Source: an uncultured Bacteriovorax sp. (GTDB lineage Bacteria > Bdellovibrionota > Bacteriovoracia > Bacteriovoracales > Bacteriovoracaceae). From it: 19,800 bases of DNA. Both the position numbers and the translations under genes were made by a program. Within the stretch, counting starts at the first letter, position 1; the number at the start of each line of letters is the position of its first letter. This document shows, in pieces, positions 13,635 through 19,800 of this stretch. The notes under the pieces are model-generated. The model was not told the origin of the DNA. It saw nothing but the letters and a program-made list of their open reading frames with translations, and searched no databases. The stretch lies in NCBI GenBank assembly GCA_946481315.1, contig CAMLMH010000018.1, positions 1 through 19,800 of the forward strand. Direction: 5' to 3'.

Positions 13635-15747
13635 TCGAAAATCCAAAAAAGAATTAAGCTGGTCTTCACCAATCAGCGATCTAATGGGTAAGGCTTCTGC
13701 CAAGACCACTGACAAATTATCAGAAGCGGGCATTAGAGAACTATCCGACCTGCTATGGATTTTTCCCCTTCGAGTTGTCGAGCTTCCGCCTCTGCGCAGC
13801 TTCGATGCTATTGAAGAAGGCCGCATTTTTCTTGGTCGGGCAAAAGTTCTCAATGTTCAGGCTAAGCCCAATTTTCGTATCCGTGGCCGGGGAAAGGCAC
13901 TTCTTTATAACATCATGGTGCATGTTCAGGATCTTCTCTCGGATAAAATTCTCACTCTGAAATGGTTTAATTCCTATGGTTCGGTTACAAGTAAAATCAG
14001 CAAGTGCACTTTTATTGAATTTATGGGCGAAGCTTCGCTTTATAATGGTCAGCCTCAATTTGCCAATCCCGAATTTATTGCCCTGGAGACACCCGATAGC
14101 GATTCTTCTCTGGTAGCTGTCAGCCAGGATTATAAAATTCAATATCCAACGATCAACACCGTTCCGGGACTGCAGATTAAGAAAATTATCGACAAAGTTC
14201 CGGCCAATCTCTGGGATCAAATAGCTGAAACCTTACCGACACGCATTCTAAAGCAAAATAATTTTTTATCTCTTTCTGAATCGTTTAAGGTTATTCACGC
14301 TAAGATTAAACCCACAGCCGATCTTGAAGCTCGCTCAGAAAAACGGCTTATTTACGAAGAATTCTTCATCGATCAGATAAAAATACATCTTCGCCGCAAA
14401 TATTTTAAAAAACCGAAAGCTGAAAAGTTCTCAGTCACATCCGAAACTTTTTCTCAGTTTCTTAAATTATATCCTTATGAACTCACACCGGATCAATCCA
14501 GGACTTTAAGTGATATCAGGCGGGATCTTATTTCCGAACATCCTATGATGAGACTTGTTCAGGGTGATGTTGGATGCGGAAAAACCACCGTGGCAATGCT
14601 GGCTGCGATGATTGTGATCAGCTCAGGCGGACAAGCTGCTTTTATGTGCCCTACTGAAGCTCTGGCCATGCAGCATTTCTCCAGCGCAAAAGAGCTTTTT
14701 GCCGGCACGGATATAACATTTAAATTATTACTGGGTTCAACTCCGGCCAAAGAAAAAAAACTCATCCAGCAAGAGGTGGCAGAAGGTAAAATTCAGTTTC
14801 TTATTGGTACTCATTCGCTCATTCAAGAAAGCGTTCAATTTAATAAACTTGGACTGGCTATAATCGATGAACAGCACAAATTTGGTGTAGATCAGCGCAT
14901 TCGTCTGACTAGCAAAGGTCAGGGAACACATTGTCTGATAATGTCTGCCACTCCCATTCCCCGCTCACTCAGTCTCACTCAGTACGGCGACCTGGATATT
15001 TCCACAATTAAAACTATGCCAACCGGAAGAAAAGGCCATAAGACCCGCATTGTGACAGAAGAAACATATCCTATGTTTCTTAATTTTTTAAAAACAAGAC
15101 TTAGTATGGGCGAACAAGTTTATGTGGTTGTACCTGCTATAAATGAAAGCGCAGAACAGGAATTTCATAATCTGACAGATACTCTGGAGCGTTTTAAGAA
15201 ATTTTTTCCAGATAATGTTGTAGAAGGATTGCATGGCCAGATGAAGGCTGATGAAAAAGCACGCATGTTCACTGCGTTTAAGCATCACGATGTTCAGATT
15301 TTAGTAGCGACCAGTGTAATTGAAGTAGGAATTAATGTTATCAATGCAACAGTCATGGCCATTATTAATCCGGAGCGATTCGGCTTAAGCTCACTTCATC
15401 AGCTGCGCGGACGTGTCGGCAGAGGAGATAAACCGGGCTTTTGTTTTCTGGTAAATGACAAAAAGATTTCCGCTCAGAGTATGGAACGACTTAGGGTGAT
15501 CGAAAACAATACTGATGGATTTAAAATTGCTGAAGAAGACCTGAAGTTGCGTGGCGAAGGTGATTTGTTCGGTACAGACCAATCCGGCTCACAAGCGCAA
15601 AAGAGACTGGCCAATGTTATTTTGCATGCCGATGTGCTGTATCAAGCGCGGGAAGATGTCATGGCCCTTATTGAAGCAAAAGATTCAGATATTTGTAAAT
15701 TACTAGATTTTTATGCCCGGGATGAACGAATTTTCACTACCGTTTAA
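13603..15747 (+). CDS. recG: ATP-dependent DNA helicase RecG
   Basis: A 714-residue RecG, the monomeric helicase that regresses stalled replication forks and remodels branched DNA. An N-terminal wedge/OB-fold region (about 20-260) precedes two RecA-like motor domains: Walker A GDVGCGKT (321-328), DEQH box (422-425), SATPIPRSL, MPTGR and RGRVGRG (602-608), followed by the C-terminal TRG-type region. I place the start at ATG 13603 because AAGGAG lies nine bases upstream; the open frame extends to 13558, but those residues lie inside greA and have no ribosome site. Length matches the family (about 690). It overlaps greA by 32 bases; the FHA-domain gene follows 28 bases after its stop. Confidence 0.97.
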   Translation: MRSNPLNSSTDRKSKKELSWSSPISDLMGKASAKTTDKLSEAGIRELSDLLWIFPLRVVELPPLRSFDAIEEGRIFLGRAKVLNVQAKPNFRIRGRGKALLYNIMVHVQDLLSDKILTLKWFNSYGSVTSKISKCTFIEFMGEASLYNGQPQFANPEFIALETPDSDSSLVAVSQDYKIQYPTINTVPGLQIKKIIDKVPANLWDQIAETLPTRILKQNNFLSLSESFKVIHAKIKPTADLEARSEKRLIYEEFFIDQIKIHLRRKYFKKPKAEKFSVTSETFSQFLKLYPYELTPDQSRTLSDIRRDLISEHPMMRLVQGDVGCGKTTVAMLAAMIVISSGGQAAFMCPTEALAMQHFSSAKELFAGTDITFKLLLGSTPAKEKKLIQQEVAEGKIQFLIGTHSLIQESVQFNKLGLAIIDEQHKFGVDQRIRLTSKGQGTHCLIMSATPIPRSLSLTQYGDLDISTIKTMPTGRKGHKTRIVTEETYPMFLNFLKTRLSMGEQVYVVVPAINESAEQEFHNLTDTLERFKKFFPDNVVEGLHGQMKADEKARMFTAFKHHDVQILVATSVIEVGINVINATVMAIINPERFGLSSLHQLRGRVGRGDKPGFCFLVNDKKISAQSMERLRVIENNTDGFKIAEEDLKLRGEGDLFGTDQSGSQAQKRLANVILHADVLYQAREDVMALIEAKDSDICKLLDFYARDERIFTTV

Positions 15748-15775
15748 AAAGAACAAAATCTGATACCATAATACA

Positions 15776-16213
15776 ATGATTAACATTGAAGTTGAAAGCA
15801 GTAACGATCCAACAGCACTGGGACTATATGAGTTTGAATACGATGTTTTATACATCGGCAGGTCCCTGAAAAATGATCTCATTTTTACAGATCGAGAACT
15901 GCCGATGAAATTTCTGGAAATTCGTATTGTACAGGATAATGAACATCAGATTTTATCCGTACACAGCCTTAAGCCAGAACCCTTTTTTTTCCTTAATGGC
16001 AAAAAGATTAGCGGAAAAGTTAAAGCACGCCCGGGTGATACTATCGCATTTGGGAAAAATAAATTAAAAATTGTTCATTTTAAAAGGACCCAGACAGAAC
16101 TTGATATGGCGGAAGCTTTTGAACGTTTTGAAAAAACTGTACCGGAATTACGTTTTGCTCTGGAGTTTATAGAAGAAGTTTTATTGGAACAGGAAGATAA
16201 GAGTAATGTTTAA
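15776..16213 (+). CDS. divergent FHA-domain protein
   Basis: A 145-residue protein with one FHA (phosphothreonine-binding) fold at about 20-100: YIGRS at 26-30, ND at 33-34, LNGKKI at 73-78 and PGDTIAFG at 86-93 match the usual GR...N...NG...GD layout. The canonical S-x-x-H between strands is absent (the segment reads PMKFLEI), so phosphopeptide binding may be lost or altered. A C-terminal helix rich in Glu (115-140) follows. No Shine-Dalgarno is visible; TG-A-TACCAT at 15761-15769 resembles an extended -10 and could give a leaderless mRNA, but read-through from recG is equally plausible. It overlaps the following hydrolase gene by eight bases. Confidence 0.75.
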   Translation: MINIEVESSNDPTALGLYEFEYDVLYIGRSLKNDLIFTDRELPMKFLEIRIVQDNEHQILSVHSLKPEPFFFLNGKKISGKVKARPGDTIAFGKNKLKIVHFKRTQTELDMAEAFERFEKTVPELRFALEFIEEVLLEQEDKSNV

Positions 16214-17123
16214 ACACAATCATCCCAACTATTTCTATACAAAGGACGGGACAAGGTTGTTTTACAACACCAACTTTCCACAGACACATCTCTCACATGA
16301 GAAACCTGTCATTGTTTTCATCTATGGTCTTCTTTGCAGTAATTACCATTTCAAATATCAGATCCCTTTTTTTGAAGAATTGGGTTATCAGATCCTTTTG
16401 CATGATTATCGTTTTCATTACACTTCGTCTCAGGACGATATCGAAGGAGTTACCTTTCAAAATATTTCCAATGATCTGCATGAATTGCTGGCTCATCTGG
16501 GAATCCGGCATACCGTTCTTCTGGGGCACAGCATGGGAGTCAACATATGTTTGGAGCATGCCCGGAGATATCCTCAGGATGTCAGCGCTCAGATCCTGAT
16601 CTCTGGTACAGTCGTTCCTCCACAGGATATTATGTTTGATTCTAATGTGGTTGACTTAACTCTGCCTTATCTGGAAGCTTTCACTAAAAAATATCCCGAG
16701 CTCTATAAGAACTTCTGGAAACATTCTTTTAAAAATCCAATTGCTCAATACGCTATTTTCGATGGTGGTTTCAATAAGAAGCAAGTGCAGATGGAATTTA
16801 TTCAGCTTTATATGAAAAAAATCAGCGAGCTTCCGGAAGATCTTTTTTTTCATCTGCTTAAACTGATGCACGACCATGACATTATTAACCATCTGGAGTT
16901 TATTAAAACACCGACGCTGGTCGTTGGCGGCGACAAGGACAAGATTATTCCTAATTATCTGCAGCGGATCCTCACCCGTCATCTACCCAACAGCAAGCTT
17001 TATATCGTTAAAGATGGAAGTCATGTTCCGCAAGCTGATTTTCCGGAATTGATCAATAAACGAATTCTTCAGTTTCTAAAGAAGGTCAAAGCACCTAAAG
17101 CTTCACCTGAAGCTAAACTTTAA
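16206..17123 (+). CDS. alpha/beta-hydrolase fold protein
   Basis: A 305-residue protein of the alpha/beta-hydrolase superfamily (esterase, lipase or C-C hydrolase type). The nucleophile elbow GHSMG is at 107-111 (Ser109), the acid is probably Asp243 in VVGGDKDKIIP, and the catalytic base is His273 in DGSHVPQ. The oxyanion-loop HG is replaced by YG (FIYGLLCSN, 38-46). No signal peptide, so cytoplasmic. The start at 16206 lies inside the end of the FHA gene, with GGAAG upstream, so the two are translationally coupled and may work together. It converges on the RelA/SpoT-like gene, with 3' ends overlapping by 11 bases. Substrate cannot be inferred. Confidence 0.9.
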   Translation: MFKHNHPNYFYTKDGTRLFYNTNFPQTHLSHEKPVIVFIYGLLCSNYHFKYQIPFFEELGYQILLHDYRFHYTSSQDDIEGVTFQNISNDLHELLAHLGIRHTVLLGHSMGVNICLEHARRYPQDVSAQILISGTVVPPQDIMFDSNVVDLTLPYLEAFTKKYPELYKNFWKHSFKNPIAQYAIFDGGFNKKQVQMEFIQLYMKKISELPEDLFFHLLKLMHDHDIINHLEFIKTPTLVVGGDKDKIIPNYLQRILTRHLPNSKLYIVKDGSHVPQADFPELINKRILQFLKKVKAPKASPEAKL

Positions 17124-18354
17124 TTCCTTTGTATTCCAGTAATGGTTTAAAGACGCGTTTCATTGCAGATTGCACCTGCTGACGCTTGTATTCCTGATGG
17201 GAAGCTTCACCTTGAGAATTTTCTTTGAATGCTTCCTGGTCAACAACCTGAATTTCATAAGGGTAGAAAAATCGAATATCTCTGGCGACCAGGGAAATGT
17301 CCATATTTAAAACCCGACGGGCCAGCTCGTTGTCTTCTGGTGAAGCTCCTTTTGCAATTCTTCGCAATTCATTAAACTCTTGCAGAAAAGGATTTTTGTA
17401 CTCAATCAGCTGACGACAGGTAAACTGAATTGACTGATATGCTTTAGATGTAAATTTATTTCGTTCGCTTTCCATTCCGGGCTGATGACATTCAACCGCC
17501 GCTCTTTCCATTGCCGCCAGAAATCTTTCTTCTGAAAGATCATTACGTAAAGCCATTTTTATAATACGTTGATGGGCTTCTTTGAACTTGGGAAGATCAA
17601 TCATTGTGTTGATGGCACGGCTGGGTTTATTGTTGTGAGGAATAACAATATTTCTTTGCAGTAAAAATTTTACCAGTCGCAAAGTATCGAATCTGGTGTG
17701 AGTAATAAAGCGGACTCCGATTCTGTCGAATAATTCTTCAGCAACGTTTTCTGCTTTATGCAGTAGTTTGATAATAGTACTGTCGCGGGTTTTTTTTGAT
17801 TTAGTTTCAAAATCCAGTAATGGCACTTTGTCTTCTGTACCCTTCACTCCAATATAGAGCTTGCCATCATCATCGCGGAAAACATATTTGTAAAAACGGT
17901 CAAAAATCTGGGTTTGAACAATGTTGAAGTAGTTCGATCGCAGGTCCTTATCTGTGTGAACAATAGTATGCATGACTTTCAGAACGACTTCCGCCCAGAG
18001 ACGATCCTCTTTCCTGTTAGGATTATCATCGGTAGCAGTCAGAAACAATTCACCAATGTCTGAAATCATCAGGAGAGAATTGGGTACTTTTAAATCCAGA
18101 CCATCAGGATTTCCCTCTTTGAGAAAATAACGACGGATGAACTGCATGGCTTCCTGGAAATTTCCGAAGAGTTCTGATTTTGAAACAGGATCACTAGGAT
18201 CAAGGCCGTAACCTTTTAAGAATTGATTAACCTGTTCAATGGTCGACATCGGGCCTAAAAAATTACGGGTATCAAGCGCCGACTTTCCTCCGACGACAAC
18301 GTCGAGAAGTTCCCAGTCGAACATATATTTTTGCAAGTAGCTCGGTCTTTCCAT
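17113..18354 (-). CDS. conserved protein with divergent RelA/SpoT-like nucleotidyltransferase core
   Basis: A 413-residue protein I read as a distant relative of the (p)ppGpp synthetase fold. Core elements in RelA/SpoT order: TRDSTIIKLL (189-198; compare R-x-K-x-x-SI-x-x-KM), FDRIGVRFI (209-217; compare FDLLAIRVIV), SKAYQSIQFT (303-312; compare NLYQSLHTT), YEIQVVD (366-372; compare LEIQIRT) and GEASHQEYK (382-390; compare GVAAHWAYK). An insert of about 85 residues separates the second and third blocks. The acidic D210 and E367 are kept, but the His after YQSI is Gln and the RT after EIQ is VD. The N-terminal 180 residues are helical and unassigned. It may match an uncharacterised deltaproteobacterial family (TIGR04552/TIGR04562 from memory, unverified). 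AAGG lies six bases before the ATG; the gene is divergent from pgpA across 47 bases. Confidence 0.7.
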   Translation of the reverse strand: MERPSYLQKYMFDWELLDVVVGGKSALDTRNFLGPMSTIEQVNQFLKGYGLDPSDPVSKSELFGNFQEAMQFIRRYFLKEGNPDGLDLKVPNSLLMISDIGELFLTATDDNPNRKEDRLWAEVVLKVMHTIVHTDKDLRSNYFNIVQTQIFDRFYKYVFRDDDGKLYIGVKGTEDKVPLLDFETKSKKTRDSTIIKLLHKAENVAEELFDRIGVRFITHTRFDTLRLVKFLLQRNIVIPHNNKPSRAINTMIDLPKFKEAHQRIIKMALRNDLSEERFLAAMERAAVECHQPGMESERNKFTSKAYQSIQFTCRQLIEYKNPFLQEFNELRRIAKGASPEDNELARRVLNMDISLVARDIRFFYPYEIQVVDQEAFKENSQGEASHQEYKRQQVQSAMKRVFKPLLEYKGIKV

Positions 18355-18363
18355 TTAAAACCT

Positions 18364-18393
18364 TTGTCGCGGCAATTGGATTCGGGGTATTCT
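18364..18393 (+). promoter_or_regulatory. possible pgpA promoter giving a leaderless mRNA
   Basis: TTGTCG (18364-18369) and TATTCT (18388-18393) are separated by 18 bases, placing the transcription start at or next to the pgpA ATG at 18402. No Shine-Dalgarno precedes that ATG. The -35 overlaps the ribosome-binding region of the divergent gene. Confidence 0.4.
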
Positions 18394-18401
18394 ATTATCT
18401 A

Positions 18402-18899
18402 ATGAATCAAGTTAATAGACCATCACTTAAAAGACTAGATATTCTTTTCCTCTCCTTTTTTGGAGTGGGCTATGCGCCTTTTGCACCGGGAACGTGGGGC
18501 ACTCTTGCTACGCTTCCATTTCTATATGTCATGGGATTATTTAATCCACCCTTTTTTTTATTCATTCCCTTTATTGTCATCATGACAATTATCTCCTCAT
18601 TTGTGACAGAAAGTGTGCAGCAAAATCTGCATCTCCACGATCCAGGATGGATTGTCATTGATGAAGTGTTAGGCATGACTGTCGCCTGGCTGTTTATTCA
18701 ATCGCACAATCTCAAACAACTTGCTCTTCTCTTTGTCCTTTTTCGCTTCTTCGACATTGTGAAGATCTGGCCGGCTTCCTACTTCGACAAAAAAGTCTCC
18801 CATGGGTATGGAACAATCCTTGACGACCTCATCAGCGGAATTTACGCAGGGCTCCTCTTTCTTCTTATTCACCATTTTCTGGGCCAATATCTAACATAA
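18402..18899 (+). CDS. pgpA: phosphatidylglycerophosphatase A
   Basis: A 165-residue membrane enzyme that removes the phosphate of phosphatidylglycerol phosphate to give phosphatidylglycerol. Family signatures are complete: APFAPGTWGTL (25-35), IDEVLGM (86-92), the RFFDI-x-K-x-WP block (115-124), then YGTILDDLISGIYAG (136-150) with the paired Asp141/142. Four hydrophobic helices are visible and the length is normal. The start is the only reasonable ATG; it lacks a Shine-Dalgarno and follows a promoter-like element directly. It lies between the divergent RelA/SpoT-like gene and recA, with 248 bases before recA. Confidence 0.95.
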   Translation: MNQVNRPSLKRLDILFLSFFGVGYAPFAPGTWGTLATLPFLYVMGLFNPPFFLFIPFIVIMTIISSFVTESVQQNLHLHDPGWIVIDEVLGMTVAWLFIQSHNLKQLALLFVLFRFFDIVKIWPASYFDKKVSHGYGTILDDLISGIYAGLLFLLIHHFLGQYLT

Positions 18900-18905
18900 T
18901 CAAAC

Positions 18906-18944
18906 TTACGCACAAATTACGCTTGACTTACGCATCTTTTACGC
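18906..18944 (+). repeat. four TTACGC direct repeats, exact 11-bp period
   Basis: TTACGC occurs at 18906-18911, 18917-18922, 18928-18933 and 18939-18944, each separated by five unrelated bases, and once inverted (GCGTAA) at 19013-19018. One helical turn of spacing puts all four on the same DNA face, as expected for a cooperatively bound operator. A consensus-like -35 (TTGACT, 18923-18928) lies between repeats 2 and 3. It is the upstream part of the recA leader, seven bases after the pgpA stop. The binding protein is unknown. Confidence 0.75.
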
Positions 18945-18951
18945 AAATACT
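18923..18951 (+). promoter_or_regulatory. possible recA distal promoter inside the TTACGC array
   Basis: TTGACT (18923-18928) and AATACT (18946-18951) lie 17 bases apart and overlap repeats 2-4 of the array. The -35 is good and the -10 fair (4 of 6). A bound regulator would occlude this promoter. Confidence 0.35.
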
Positions 18952-18967
18952 TAGAGGAGTAAAGGAT

Positions 18968-19018
18968 TTGAATCAATCAAATGCAAAAAATGTTTATCCG
19001 ACAAAAGTAGTCGCGTAA
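18968..19018 (+). CDS. possible 16-residue leader peptide upstream of recA
   Basis: TTG at 18968 opens 16 codons (MNQSNAKNVYPTKVVA if initiated) ending in TAA at 19018. GAGGAG at 18954-18959 lies eight bases upstream, the best ribosome site in the gap. An overlapping nine-codon ATG frame starts at 18981. Coding status is unproven. Confidence 0.25.
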   Translation: MNQSNAKNVYPTKVVA

Positions 19019-19032
19019 TTCCAAACTTTTGA

Positions 19033-19062
19033 TTGTGCTCAATTCTGACTAATTTGCATAAG
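19033..19062 (+). promoter_or_regulatory. possible recA proximal promoter
   Basis: TTGTGC (19033-19038) and CATAAG (19057-19062) are separated by 18 bases. A TATAAG at 19082-19087 is an alternative -10 without a good -35. No TTAC-N3-GTAA site, the LexA motif I recall for Bdellovibrio, is present in the gap. Confidence 0.3.
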
Positions 19063-19147
19063 TTTTCGGTTATCGATCAACTATAAGAAATGTTAGCCTG
19101 AAGAAATAAAAAAATCAGACTCACATCAAGCACGCTTCGGAGGAATA

Positions 19148-19800
19148 ATGTCATTACAGAAAGTATCATCTGCACCCTCGCCTGAAAAACTAAAGGCTTT
19201 GGATCTAGCGTTATCCGCAATTGAAAAACAATTCGGAAAAGGCGCAATCATGAAGCTCGACAACAAAACTGTTGTTGAAAAACTAGCTGTCATCCCGACG
19301 GGATGTTTAAGCTTGGACCTAGCCCTCGGCGTAGGTGGTATTCCTCAAGGGAGAATTATCGAGATTTACGGACCAGAATCTTCAGGTAAAACGACCCTCA
19401 CTCTTCATATTGCGGCCGAATGTCAAAAACAAGGAGGTACTGTTGCTTTCGTTGATGCTGAACATGCTCTTGATACTGCTTACGCTGCTAAGCTTGGCGT
19501 TGATGTACCAAATACGCTTATTTCTCAGCCTGATTCTGGAGAACAGGCCCTTGAGATTGCTGACATGCTTGTCCGCTCTGGTGCCGTCAATCTTCTTATC
19601 GTTGACTCGGTTGCTGCCCTTACTCCAAAAGCAGAGCTAGAAGGAGAAATGGGAGATTCGCACATGGGTCTTCAGGCAAGACTTATGTCTCAAGCACTCA
19701 GAAAGTTAACTGGATCAATTTCTCGTTCAAACTGTACAGTTGTTTTCATTAACCAACTTCGTATGAAAATTGGTGTTATGTTCGGTAACCCTGAAACAAC
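19148..19800 (+). CDS. recA: recombinase RecA (5' part, cut by window edge)
   Basis: The first 217 residues of RecA, the ATP-dependent strand-exchange protein and SOS coprotease. Clear landmarks are [12 protein letters not shown] (26-37), Walker A GPESSGKT (75-82), the VDAEHALD stretch, the Walker B-type [25 protein letters not shown] and [19 protein letters not shown] at the edge. Numbering runs nine residues ahead of E. coli because of a slightly longer N-terminus. The ATG at 19148 has GGAGG four bases upstream. The 248-base leader before it contains the TTACGC array and candidate promoters, so expression control is likely. The gene continues beyond the window. Confidence 0.98.
   Translation, partial: MSLQKVSSAPSPEKLKALDLALSAIEKQFGKGAIMKLDNKTVVEKLAVIPTGCLSLDLALGVGGIPQGRIIEIYGPESSGKTTLTLHIAAECQKQGGTVAFVDAEHALDTAYAAKLGVDVPNTLISQPDSGEQALEIADMLVRSGAVNLLIVDSVAALTPKAELEGEMGDSHMGLQARLMSQALRKLTGSISRSNCTVVFINQLRMKIGVMFGNPET

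Noticed and set aside
17900..18000. SpoT-type HD hydrolase domain in the N-terminus of the RelA/SpoT-like protein
   Set aside because: There are scattered His (HTIVHTDKD) but no HD pair or ED motif in proper order.
18900..19147. LexA box upstream of recA
   Set aside because: No TTAC-N3-GTAA, CTGT-N8-ACAG or GAAC-N4-GTTC site was found; the TTACGC repeats are direct and half-site-like only.

Overview
The window looks like core chromosome of an AT-rich Gram-negative bacterium, most likely a member of Bdellovibrionota (Bacteriovorax / Halobacteriovorax / Peredibacter type). That placement is inferred from the gene mix: paired short flagellins, very small intergenic gaps, a large Cys-rich exported protein, lineage-restricted conserved proteins, and recA beside pgpA. 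No mobile element, CRISPR array, rRNA or tRNA was recognised. No stretch longer than 300 bases lacks a gene; the longest gaps (about 200-250 bases) lie upstream of the two flagellins and upstream of recA.

Layout. Bases 1-1229 carry two flagellin genes on the minus strand, the first cut by the window edge. A rightward GNAT acetyltransferase gene (1475-2518) then converges on a four-gene minus-strand operon reading from 10375 down to 2515. In order of transcription this operon encodes a 1320-residue exported Cys-rich protein, a multispanning acyltransferase-like membrane protein, an AdoMet decarboxylase (SpeD) domain fused to a multispanning membrane domain, and a homologous membrane domain fused to an aminopropyltransferase (SpeE) domain. 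Next, an ABC1/UbiB-type kinase gene (minus, 10536-12251) is divergent from a rightward run of six tightly spaced genes (12314-17123): small exported protein, zinc-ribbon protein, greA, recG, FHA-domain protein, alpha/beta hydrolase. A minus-strand gene (17113-18354) converges on that run and encodes what I read as a highly divergent RelA/SpoT-type nucleotidyltransferase. pgpA (18402-18899) and the start of recA (from 19148, cut by the right edge) close the window.

Most interesting points: (i) polyamine synthesis split over two proteins that carry paralogous membrane domains, SpeD on one and SpeE on the other, so that decarboxy-AdoMet synthesis and aminopropyl transfer may be co-localised in the membrane; (ii) the divergent RelA/SpoT-like protein next to pgpA; (iii) four TTACGC repeats spaced exactly 11 bp apart upstream of recA; (iv) several rightward genes without a Shine-Dalgarno sequence but with a -10-like hexamer directly before the ATG, suggesting leaderless mRNAs. 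All family assignments come from reading motifs by eye; no database search was run.
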